Shown here piece by piece: positions 6,461-13,464 of a stretch of DNA of 13,530 nucleotides (within the stretch, counting starts at the first letter, position 1; each line of letters begins with the position of its first letter). Below the pieces are notes generated by a model. That model was not told the DNA's origin and did not search any database. It saw only the letters and a program-made list of their open reading frames with translations. The position numbers were made by a program, and so were the translations under genes. This DNA is from an uncultured Parolsenella sp. (lineage in GTDB: Bacteria > Actinomycetota > Coriobacteriia > Coriobacteriales > Atopobiaceae): positions 1-13,530 of the forward strand of contig NZ_CAKUIH010000019.1 of assembly GCF_934660935.1 (NCBI RefSeq), written 5' to 3'.

Positions 6461-6507
6461 CAGGGCCGCCCGCCCGTGACGGTACGTGTCACAGGCGGGC
6501 GGCCCTG
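6461..6507. terminator. Large hairpin between convergent genes, probable terminator without T-run
   Basis: A perfect 14-base stem, CAGGGCCGCCCGCC (6461-6474) with GGCGGGCGGCCCTG (6494-6507), continues across one mismatch into a five-base helix (GTGAC/GTCAC, 6476-6480 with 6488-6492) and a seven-base loop. It lies 19 bases after the oxidoreductase stop and 60 bases past the exonuclease stop on the other strand. Neither strand has a T-run, so it may act as a factor-assisted, bidirectional block or a transcript-end stabiliser. Confidence 0.6.
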
Positions 6508-6515
6508 GTAGTTGC

Positions 6516-6588
6516 GCCTTGAAGTGGTTGCGGGTCAGGCTGTGCCTTGAAGTGGTCGCAGACCGAGCTATGCCTTGAAGCAGTTGCG
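6516..6588. repeat. Three tandem degenerate repeats, 28-base period, ending inside the exonuclease gene
   Basis: GCCTTGAAG begins at 6516, 6544 and 6572, exactly 28 bases apart, each followed by a related stretch (TGGTTGCGGG, TGGTCGCAGA, CAGTTGCGGG). The third copy is the 3' end of the exonuclease gene (codons for RNCFKA and its stop). Because 28 is not a multiple of three, the extra copies are not an in-frame extension. Confidence 0.7.
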
Positions 6589-7536
6589 GGCGGCGAACTC
6601 GGCCTGAACGGTCCTGAGCATGAGCTCCGTGTCGTCGAGACCCTGGTGTACCTCGGCTTCATTGGTGGCGAGGGTGCCGCGCCTGCGGGCCCAGTTCTCG
6701 AGCGACGCGGGAGAACTCTCGCGTGGCAGGGTCTTGACCTCGGGGTCGAGCTGGCGGCAGATGTCGCGGGAGTCGACCGGCACGATCTTGCCAGCGCGCC
6801 TTGCCTCGGCATATCCGTCGAGGTGAAGCGTGAACCAGGAGTCCTCGAACGCCGCGTTGTGCGCCATCATCGGATACTTCTTCATGAGCTTCAGGAGCTT
6901 GGCCTGCAGGGGCTTGTTCTCGCGGAAGGGGATCTTGCCGTCGACGTCCGCCCAGGTGATGTGGTGGATGTTCTCGAGGGGCACGCCCTTCTCGGCGTAC
7001 ATCTCCGGAATGCCGCAGAAGTGGGCCTCGGCGCCGGTGGGCTCTGCGTCTTCCGTGAGCTCCATGAGCTCGAAGCCCACGTTGACGATGTAGCCGCGGT
7101 CCGGGTAGCGGTCCGTCGTCTCGATATCGATGCCGAGGACCGTGCCCTTGACGGGCTTGGAGACGTAGGAGACGGCGAGGTTGTTGCGGTCGCCGCGGAT
7201 CTCGCGGATGACGGTCGTTGCCTTGCGCTTCTGGAGCGCGGCGACGCCGGCGCAGAGGTCCTCATCGCTCATGCCGCGGGCGAGGCTGTGGTCGCGCGTG
7301 TTGGCGAGGCGCTCGATGCCCATCTGGTCGCAGAGCTCGCGGTTGCGGTCCGCGAGGTCGCGGATGACGTCGTAGGAGAAGCTGGGGTTGTCGTTCTTGG
7401 CAAACTCCTCGCGAAGCGCGGCCATGGCCTCCTCGTTCTTCTGACGCTCCGAGTCCATGGCGGGGAAGCCCTCGCAATAGACGATTTCCGGGATGAAGAG
7501 CGCGCTTGCGTGCTCGAGTGCCTGGCTGACGTTCAT
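6568..7536 (-). CDS. DEDDh 3'-5' exonuclease (DnaQ/RNase T-like) with N-terminal extension
   Basis: The protein should remove nucleotides from 3' ends of DNA or RNA with two metal ions. In 322 residues the catalytic set is complete: ExoI GIDIETTD with Asp137 and Glu139, ExoII HNAAFEDSW with Asp232, and ExoIII HQGLDDTEL with His297 and Asp302. About 130 residues precede the nuclease fold. They are hydrophilic and charged, with no motif I recognise, and do not look like a membrane or signal segment. The ATG at 7536 has AAGGAG four bases upstream. The open frame continues to 8079, but that extension is Arg/Pro/Ala/Ser-rich and not protein-like, so it is excluded. It stands alone on its strand, converging on the oxidoreductase. 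A role in proofreading, repair or RNA turnover cannot be chosen from sequence. Confidence 0.9.
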   Translation of the reverse strand: MNVSQALEHASALFIPEIVYCEGFPAMDSERQKNEEAMAALREEFAKNDNPSFSYDVIRDLADRNRELCDQMGIERLANTRDHSLARGMSDEDLCAGVAALQKRKATTVIREIRGDRNNLAVSYVSKPVKGTVLGIDIETTDRYPDRGYIVNVGFELMELTEDAEPTGAEAHFCGIPEMYAEKGVPLENIHHITWADVDGKIPFRENKPLQAKLLKLMKKYPMMAHNAAFEDSWFTLHLDGYAEARRAGKIVPVDSRDICRQLDPEVKTLPRESSPASLENWARRRGTLATNEAEVHQGLDDTELMLRTVQAEFAARNCFKA

Positions 7537-8102
7537 GCTGCTCCTTATGGGTATGCGCGGCGGGGGCGTGCGTGCCTGGCTGAGGCCGGGCGCCGAGCAC
7601 TCGCGTGCGGCTGTGGTGTTGGATCGTGCGCTTGCCCGAGCGCGGCGGGCGCGGGCGACTGTTTCACGGCTTGGCATGGTAGCACGGCCGCGTGACGCGG
7701 GCGAGGACGCCGCGGGGCGCGTGCGATTGGCGGGCGCGTGCGTGGCGTTCGTTAGCGTGCTTGGCCTCGACTTTATGTCCCGAATGCTTGAGAGAATGGA
7801 CGCATCGAAGGGCCGTGCTCGTCGCGTGGGTCTGCTGGACGCGCGTGCGTGGGGAGGAGGAACGAGCCGTGAGGGTTCACATACAGGGAAGAAGAGGCAT
7901 GCCGGCAAGCGGGTTGTCTCCCTGTTCGGCGACGCCACGCTCAGCGCGCCGGGTCTGGATGCCCGCTTCGAGGCTGCGGCGCGAAGAATGTCGCTTACGT
8001 CCGCGACCTTACATAAGCCCGTTCCCCGATGTGCCACGGCGCGGCCTCGCGCCATAGGGGACAATGCAAACGTTTTCATGTCGATCCGATGGGAGATCTC
8101 TC
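7537..8102. other. 566-base gap between divergent genes, no supported gene
   Basis: This stretch should hold the promoters of the exonuclease (minus) and the flavoprotein (plus), but I find no convincing -35/-10 pair. Weak items: GACAAT at 8060-8065 as a possible plus-strand -10; a GGCGCG/CGCGCC hairpin (8038-8053) just before it; and ACAGGGA/TCCCTGT arms (7883-7889, 7919-7925). Frames open here on both strands translate to Arg/Pro/Ser-rich sequence with no domain. No tRNA, rRNA or known riboswitch shape was seen. It could be a leader, a small RNA locus or a decayed gene. Confidence 0.5.
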
Positions 8103-11018
8103 ATGACGTGTTTTGTGGGGTCCGCGGGCGTGCGTGACTCGTATGACGTCGTTGTCGTGGGTGCGGGCGTCGCCGGGTGCTGTTGCGCTCGTGAGCTCGC
8201 GCGATATGACCTCGACGTCCTCGTCCTCGAGGCGGGCGATGACATCGCCTGCGGTGCCACGCGCGCCAACTCCGGCATCGTCCATGGCGGCTATGACCCT
8301 GAGCCGGGTACGGCGAAGGCCCGCTATAACGTCGCGGGATCGAAGCTCTTTCCACGGTGGGCGGACGAGCTGGGATTTGCCTACGTTCACAACGAGTCGC
8401 TGGTGGTTGGCTTTGGCGACGAGGACGAGGCCGCCCTCGCGGGCCTTCTCGAGCGCGGCCGCGCCAACGGCGTCGAGGGGCTCTCGATCATCTCCGGAGA
8501 CGAGGCACACGAGCTCGAGCCGGCCCTCTCACCCGAGGTCACCTGCGCGCTGCGCGTATCGACGGGCGCCATCTGCGACCCGTATGAGGTTGCCTTCGCC
8601 TCGCTCGAGAATGCCGTCGAGAATGGCGTGAGCGTCACGTTCGACGCGCGCGTCTCCAAGCTCGCTCGTGAGGGGGAGGGCTTCTTCGTCACTCTCGTGG
8701 ACGGCAAGGCCATCCGCGCTCGCGCCGTGGTGAACGCGGCGGGCGTCCACTCAGACGAGCTCCACAACCAGCTCTCCGCCCGCAAGATCCATATAACCCC
8801 AGTTCGCGGTGAGTACAACCTGTATGACAACAGCCTCGAGACGCACTTCTCGCGCACGGTGTTCCAGGTGCCCACGGCCGCGGGCAAGGGCGTCCTCGTG
8901 AGTCCCACCGTCCACGGCAACCTCTTCGTGGGCCCCAGCGCCGTCGCACAGGACGACAAGGACGCCCTCGCCACCACGGCAGAGGGCCTCGCCGCCGTCG
9001 TCGCGGGCGCCAGGCGCACCTGGCCAGGCGCCTCCACGCGCGGCGTCATCACCAACTTCACCGGCGTGCGCGCCAAGGGCGACACGCATGACTTCGTCAT
9101 CGGCGAGCCGGATGACGTCCCGGGCCTCTTCGACATCGCCTGCCTCGAGAGCCCGGGCCTCTCGAGCGCGCCGGCGATCGGCACGGACGTCGCCTCGCAG
9201 GTGGCGGCCCGTCTCGCCGCGGGCGAGCGCGCGGGCTTCGAGCCCCGTCGCGAACCTCGCCAGCGCCTCCGCCACATGGACGCGGAGCAGCGCGCGGAGG
9301 CCGTCGCTGCAGATCCCGCCTGGGGCCACGTGGTCTGCCGCTGCAACGAGGTCTCCGAGGCGGAAGTCGTCCGCGAGCTTCATGGCACGCTTCCCGTGCT
9401 CTGCCTCGACGCGATCAAGTGGCGCACGGCGGCCACGATGGGCCGCTGCCACGGCGGCTTCTGTACGCCGGAGCTCATCCGCATCATCGCCCGTGAGACA
9501 GGCCTGCGCCCGAGCGAGCTCGAGAAGCGCGACCGCGGCTCGTGGATGGTCTCCCGCGAGAGGCCTGACTACGTGGAGCTCGCCCAGGACGAGGGCAATG
9601 CGTCGCAGGTAGATGGCTCGTCGTTTGGTTGCGCGGAGGGCGACGTCGCGTCCGCATCCGCACCCTATGACGTTGTCGTGGTGGGAGGAGGCGCCGCGGG
9701 CATGGCCGCCGCTGCCGCCGCGGCGGGTGACGGAGCCTCGCGCGTCCTTCTCGTCGACCGCGAGTCCACGCTTGGCGGCATCATGCGTCAGTGCGTCCAC
9801 AATGGCTTCGGCCTCAAGCGCTTCTCCGAGGAACTCTCCGGCCCCGAGTTCGCTGCGCGCGAGGCCGCCCGCCTCGACGGCGTGGAGGTCTGGCCCGGCA
9901 CGAGCGTGCTGGGCATCGAGCGCGCGCACGGCACGGGTGGCGCTGACGGCGCGTCCGCGCTCCATGCACTCGAGCTCGTGCGCCCGGAGGGTGCCTGCCG
10001 CGTCCTTGCCCGCGCGGTCGTCCTCGCGACGGGCTCGCGCGAGCGCGGCTTCGGCGCCCTCGGCATCGCGGGCGACCGCCCCTCCGGCATCTACACCGCA
10101 GGCTCTGCCCAGGCCCTCATCAACCTGCAGGGATGCCTCCCCGGCAAGCGTGCCGTCATCCTCGGCTCTGGTGACATCGGCCTCATCATGGCCCGCCGCA
10201 TGACGCTCGAGGGCATGGAGGTCGAGGGCGTCTACGAGCTCCTCGCGCACCCGAGCGGCCTACGCCGCAACATCGTCCAGTGCCTGGACGACTTCTCGAT
10301 CCCGCTTCACCTCTCGCACACCGTCGTGGCCACGCACGGCCGCACGCGCCTCGAGTCCGTCGACATCGCCGAGGTGGATCCAGCGACCAGGCGTCCCATC
10401 CCGGGTACCGAGGTCAACGTCGAGTGCGACACGCTCGTGCTTTCCTGCGGCCTCATTCCGGAGAACGAGCTCGCGCGCGAGGCGGGCGTCGAGCTCTGCG
10501 GCGGCACGGGTGGCGCCGTCGTCGATGAGCTCCTCGCCACGAGCGTCCCGGGCATCTTCGCCTGCGGCAACGCCCTGCACGTCCATGACCTGGCAGACCT
10601 CGCCGCCGGCGAGGGTGACGTTGCCGGTGCGAGTGCCGCAACCTGGGCGGCCTCGGTCGCGGCGGGGGAGGCGCGCGCGGATGGCGTTCTCCGTATTCCC
10701 GTCCGCCAGGGCGAGGGCGTGGGTGCCGTGGTGCCCCAGCTCGTTCGCGAGGACGAGGAGGGCGCGGTTGCCCTCACGTTCCGCCCGGGCAGGGTTGCGC
10801 AGAACGTCCGGTTCGAGGCCGTCTCCGTCGCCGCCGATGGCACGGAGACCTCGCTCAAGTCGCGTCGCGCCCGCGTGGCGGTGCCCGCGGAGATGGAACG
10901 GCTTGAGGTCTCGGTCGCGGGGCTTGCTGCGCCGGACCACCTCGATGTTCGCATGGTTGACGCCCCGGCTAAGGCGGCTGGCTCCGCAGGTGCGTCTACC
11001 TCGAAGGGAGGCGAGTGA
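8103..11018 (+). CDS. Fused flavoprotein: GlpA-like glycerol-3-phosphate dehydrogenase, BFD-type [2Fe-2S] domain and NAD/FAD-type oxidoreductase
   Basis: The 971 residues join parts that are usually two genes. Residues 14-375 are an FAD-binding DAO domain (VVVVGAGVAG 16-25, GATRANSGIVHGGYD 51-65) like GlpA/LhgO, which oxidise glycerol 3-phosphate or 2-hydroxyglutarate. Residues about 410-456 are a BFD-like [2Fe-2S] domain with Cys412, Cys414, Cys449 and Cys454 (C-x-C-x34-C-x4-C). After a linker (about 487-520) comes a second Rossmann domain, VVVVGGGAAG (524-533), with GGIMRQCVHNGFG (558-570) and an NAD-type AVILGSGDIG (684-693), as in pyridine nucleotide-disulphide oxidoreductases. With the DUF1667 gene one base downstream this matches the gene trio found in many anaerobes. 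The ATG at 8103 has GGGAG seven bases upstream; an in-frame ATG at 8064 is less likely. No stop or frameshift interrupts the join. The substrate is inferred. Confidence 0.9.
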   Translation: MTCFVGSAGVRDSYDVVVVGAGVAGCCCARELARYDLDVLVLEAGDDIACGATRANSGIVHGGYDPEPGTAKARYNVAGSKLFPRWADELGFAYVHNESLVVGFGDEDEAALAGLLERGRANGVEGLSIISGDEAHELEPALSPEVTCALRVSTGAICDPYEVAFASLENAVENGVSVTFDARVSKLAREGEGFFVTLVDGKAIRARAVVNAAGVHSDELHNQLSARKIHITPVRGEYNLYDNSLETHFSRTVFQVPTAAGKGVLVSPTVHGNLFVGPSAVAQDDKDALATTAEGLAAVVAGARRTWPGASTRGVITNFTGVRAKGDTHDFVIGEPDDVPGLFDIACLESPGLSSAPAIGTDVASQVAARLAAGERAGFEPRREPRQRLRHMDAEQRAEAVAADPAWGHVVCRCNEVSEAEVVRELHGTLPVLCLDAIKWRTAATMGRCHGGFCTPELIRIIARETGLRPSELEKRDRGSWMVSRERPDYVELAQDEGNASQVDGSSFGCAEGDVASASAPYDVVVVGGGAAGMAAAAAAAGDGASRVLLVDRESTLGGIMRQCVHNGFGLKRFSEELSGPEFAAREAARLDGVEVWPGTSVLGIERAHGTGGADGASALHALELVRPEGACRVLARAVVLATGSRERGFGALGIAGDRPSGIYTAGSAQALINLQGCLPGKRAVILGSGDIGLIMARRMTLEGMEVEGVYELLAHPSGLRRNIVQCLDDFSIPLHLSHTVVATHGRTRLESVDIAEVDPATRRPIPGTEVNVECDTLVLSCGLIPENELAREAGVELCGGTGGAVVDELLATSVPGIFACGNALHVHDLADLAAGEGDVAGASAATWAASVAAGEARADGVLRIPVRQGEGVGAVVPQLVREDEEGAVALTFRPGRVAQNVRFEAVSVAADGTETSLKSRRARVAVPAEMERLEVSVAGLAAPDHLDVRMVDAPAKAAGSAGASTSKGGE

Positions 11019-11019
11019 C

Positions 11020-11394
11020 GTGTCCTATCCCGAGAGGCTCGAACTCACCTGCGTGTGCTGTCCTGTGGGTTGCTCGCTCGTCGTCGAGCGTGCCTCGGCC
11101 GATGAGGCAACTTACGTCTCCGGCGCCGGCTGTGCCAGGGGCAAGAAGTACGCCCCCGCCGAGGCGACCCGGCCCGAGCGCGTCGTGACCACTACCGTCT
11201 GCGTCCCCGGCGCGGCCGAGCCTCTCTCCGTGAGGACCGTTGCCCCCGTTCCCCGCGAGCTCATGGCCGAGGTTGTCGCCGCGGCCAAGGGCGCTGCCGC
11301 CGGCATGCGCGCGCCCGTCGCGATCGGCGACGTGGTGCTCGCGGACGCGTGCGGCACCGGCGTGGACGTGATCGCCACGAAGAGCGTGGGCTAG
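11020..11394 (+). CDS. DUF1667 domain protein, Fe-S type partner of the flavoprotein
   Basis: This small family always travels with GlpA-like and NAD/FAD oxidoreductases and is thought to supply an iron-sulphur or electron-transfer subunit; its biochemistry is poorly defined. The 124 residues begin with a cysteine cluster, TCVCCPVGCSL (Cys11, 13, 14 and 18), then GAGCARGKKYA (Cys38), and further cysteines at 61 and 111. This fits metal binding, with no membrane segment. The start is GTG at 11020, one base past the TGA of the flavoprotein, with GGGAGG eight bases upstream inside that gene, so the two are co-transcribed and probably translationally coupled. With the fusion upstream, the usual three-gene set is here reduced to two. 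Confidence 0.88.
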   Translation: MSYPERLELTCVCCPVGCSLVVERASADEATYVSGAGCARGKKYAPAEATRPERVVTTTVCVPGAAEPLSVRTVAPVPRELMAEVVAAAKGAAAGMRAPVAIGDVVLADACGTGVDVIATKSVG

Positions 11395-11401
11395 GGGGCG
11401 C

Positions 11402-11415
11402 GCCTGGTACCAGGC
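11402..11415. repeat. Perfect 14-bp palindrome after the flavoprotein operon
   Basis: GCCTGGTACCAGGC equals its own complement. It sits seven bases past the DUF1667 stop and 38 bases before the -10 of the next gene. It could fold as a five-base hairpin with a GTAC loop and serve as a weak transcript end, or be a dimer operator upstream of the cca promoter. Confidence 0.5.
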
Positions 11416-11452
11416 ATTCTCCGTATTGCCTCGGCACGGGCGGGACGCGTCG

Positions 11453-11458
11453 TATACT
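11453..11458 (+). promoter_or_regulatory. Candidate -10 of the CCA-adding enzyme gene
   Basis: TATACT matches the sigma-70 -10 at five of six and lies 35 bases before the ATG at 11494. The -35 is poor: TTGCCT (11426-11431) is 21 bases away, and the hexamer at the normal distance is CTCGGC. An internal promoter is plausible; read-through from the flavoprotein operon is also possible. Confidence 0.45.
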
Positions 11459-11493
11459 GTCCTCACTAATCCGCCGAGACGAAGGAGGGCGCC

Positions 11494-12897
11494 ATGGGCG
11501 TCACGCAAGCTATAGACCCCGCCCTTGCGCCCGCCTACGGCCTCGCCGTGCTCGACGCCCTCGAGGCGGCCGGCCACGAGGCCTGGTTCGTCGGCGGCTG
11601 GGTGAGGGACGCCCTGCGCGGCGCGCCCGCCCACGACGTCGACGTCTGCACGGACGCCCCCTGGGAGGAGAGCGAGCGCGCCCTCGTCGCCGCCGGCATC
11701 ACCGTCCATGAGACGGGCACGGCCCACGGTACGGTCACGGCCGTGGTCGAGGGGAAGCCCGTCGAGGTCACCACTTATCGCGTTGATGGCGCCTACACGG
11801 ACCACCGCCGCCCGGACTCCGTCACCTTCGTGACCGACGTCCGGGAGGATCTCGCGCGCCGCGACTTCACGGTCAACGCCATGGCGTGGCACCCCCGTCG
11901 CGGCCTCGTCGATCCCTTCGACGGCGCGGGCGACCTCGAACGCCGCCTCATCCGCGCCGTCGGCGTGGCTTCCGAGCGCTTCGAGGAGGACGCCCTGCGC
12001 CTGCTTCGCGCCGTGCGCTTCGCATGCCGGCTGGGGTTCGCCGTCGAGGAGGCGACGCAGGAAGCCCTCGTCGAGGCGGCACCTACGCTCGGCGACGTCG
12101 CGCAGGAGCGCATCGGCGCCGAGTTGCGCGGCATCATGGCCTCCGGCAGGGCCGCCTGGGCGATGCGCGCGGAGCGCGAGGTTATGCTCGCCGCCGTGCC
12201 GGAGCTCGTCGCGATGGTGGGCTTCGACCAGAGGAGCCCCTACCACGCCTATGACGTCTACGAGCACACGGCTCGCGTGATGGAGGGCGTCGAGTACTAC
12301 ACCGGCGGCGTTACGTCCGAGCGTCTACGCTGGGCCGCGTTTCTCCATGACATCGGGAAGCCCGCGTGCTTCACGGTGGGCGAGAACGGCCAGGGCCACT
12401 TCTACGGACATCCTCACGAGGGTGCCCAGATGACGGAGAAGATTCTCCGCCGCTTCGCCATTCCTCTCGAGCTCGCGCGTCCCGTCGTGGCGCTCGTCCG
12501 CCTGCATGATCGTCCCATGAAGTCCGAGAAGCGCCCGCCCCTCAAGCTCCTCGCCGAGCTCGACCGCAGAAGCGGCGTGCGCACGCGCGGCGAGGCCATC
12601 GCCCTCATGCACGAGATGTTCGACCTGCGCCGTGCCGACGCCCTCGCCAAGGCGCCGGACTATCGCGGTTGGGCTTGTGAGCTCGACCGATATGAGCGCA
12701 TGCTGCGCGCCATCGACGCGAGTGGCGTCTGCTGGCGGACGAGCGATCTCGCCATCTCCGGCGGCGACGTCATTGCCGTGCGTGGCATCAAGCCGGGTCC
12801 CGAGGTGGGCAAGACCCTCGAGCAGGTGCTCGCTGCCGTGATGAGCGGCCAGGTGGAGAACCGCCGCGACGCCCTCCTCGCCTGGCTCGCGAGGTAG
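11494..12897 (+). CDS. cca: CCA-adding tRNA nucleotidyltransferase with HD domain
   Basis: The enzyme builds and repairs the 3' CCA end of tRNA from CTP and ATP without a template. The 467 residues show the class II (bacterial/eukaryotic) pattern: flexible glycine motif FVGGWVRDALRG (32-43), metal-binding HDVDVCT with Asp48 and Asp50, RRDFTVNAMAW (122-132), and the neck region EEDALRLLRAVRFACRLGF (164-182). An HD phosphohydrolase domain follows, with HDIGKP (285-290) and GHFYGHPHEG (301-310), as in the E. coli enzyme and in Firmicutes/Actinobacteria relatives. The motif set favours a full CCA-adding enzyme over a poly(A) polymerase, but that split cannot be made with certainty by eye. The ATG at 11494 follows GGAGG by about six bases. 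Confidence 0.93.
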   Translation: MGVTQAIDPALAPAYGLAVLDALEAAGHEAWFVGGWVRDALRGAPAHDVDVCTDAPWEESERALVAAGITVHETGTAHGTVTAVVEGKPVEVTTYRVDGAYTDHRRPDSVTFVTDVREDLARRDFTVNAMAWHPRRGLVDPFDGAGDLERRLIRAVGVASERFEEDALRLLRAVRFACRLGFAVEEATQEALVEAAPTLGDVAQERIGAELRGIMASGRAAWAMRAEREVMLAAVPELVAMVGFDQRSPYHAYDVYEHTARVMEGVEYYTGGVTSERLRWAAFLHDIGKPACFTVGENGQGHFYGHPHEGAQMTEKILRRFAIPLELARPVVALVRLHDRPMKSEKRPPLKLLAELDRRSGVRTRGEAIALMHEMFDLRRADALAKAPDYRGWACELDRYERMLRAIDASGVCWRTSDLAISGGDVIAVRGIKPGPEVGKTLEQVLAAVMSGQVENRRDALLAWLAR

Positions 12898-13086
12898 CCC
12901 CACCCCGCGGCCCGCGCCGCCGCGCCGGCCGTAACGTCGCGCTGTCCGCGCTGAGTCGCGCCTTGCACGCGGCCTCCCGCTCGCCGGATTGTGGACGCCG
13001 TGTGGAGAAAGCCTGACAAATAAGCGACCCATCGGGGTACGCTCAGCTCATCGGCACAGGAAACCGCATCTTGGGAGGGATGGCTG

Positions 13087-13464
13087 ATGGGCTTTCTCAG
13101 CAGGTTCTTTGGACGCAAAGACGCTGCTAGCGCGCCGTCTGACGCCGTTGTGTCCGCTGTGGCGGCCCCCGTTGAGGCAGCTGCGTCCCCGGATGAGCCC
13201 CAGTGGGTTGATGTCCCTCCTTTTATTGACCTTCCGGCAGGCGAGGAGCGCTCTCGCGTGGCCGTCATCGCCGCCGCCATCGCGGCGGGCGACAACCCAA
13301 ACACCAAAGTGGACATACGGCGCGTCGGTCGAGTGAATCCCGAGTACCGACGCGTCTCGCTTATCGCGGCGTCGATCGCCGCGGGAGACAGGCCGGAGAG
13401 CGCGCTCTCGTGCGTGCGCATCCAGCGCCGCGCTGCGTCAGGGGAGGAGAACCATGCTTCGTAA
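13087..13464 (+). CDS. Small two-repeat accessory subunit of a biotin-dependent decarboxylase (MmdD/MmdE- or OadG-like)
   Basis: The 125 residues begin MGFLSRFFGRK, a short amphipathic basic stretch, then an Ala/Pro/Val-rich linker (about 12-50). Two copies of one module follow: VAVIAAAIAAGDNPNTKVDIRRV (in two parts, from about residue 58) and VSLIAASIAAGDRPES...VRIQRR (about 90-114). That pattern, AxIAAAIAA followed by a basic IRR strand, recalls the delta/epsilon subunits of sodium-pumping methylmalonyl-CoA or glutaconyl-CoA decarboxylases, which help assemble the complex at the membrane. Unlike typical delta subunits, no clear transmembrane helix is present. The ATG at 13087 has GGGAGGG seven bases upstream. 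It overlaps the next gene by 11 bases. The family call is from pattern memory and context. Confidence 0.65.
   Translation: MGFLSRFFGRKDAASAPSDAVVSAVAAPVEAAASPDEPQWVDVPPFIDLPAGEERSRVAVIAAAIAAGDNPNTKVDIRRVGRVNPEYRRVSLIAASIAAGDRPESALSCVRIQRRAASGEENHAS

Noticed and set aside
7537..8079. N-terminal extension of the exonuclease to 503 residues
   Set aside because: Arg/Pro/Ser-rich, not protein-like; the ATG at 7536 has a good AAGGAG site.
7493..8137. 214-residue plus-strand frame across the gap
   Set aside because: Overlaps the exonuclease start and the flavoprotein start; mostly Arg/Ala-rich with no ribosome site. A short internal stretch is noted as a possible remnant only.
8751..10250. 499-residue minus-strand frame opposite the flavoprotein
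   Set aside because: Asp/Glu/Arg/Ala-rich mirror of a strongly supported gene.
10996..12267. 423-residue minus-strand frame opposite DUF1667 and cca
   Set aside because: Crosses two genes with complete family motifs; no domain of its own.
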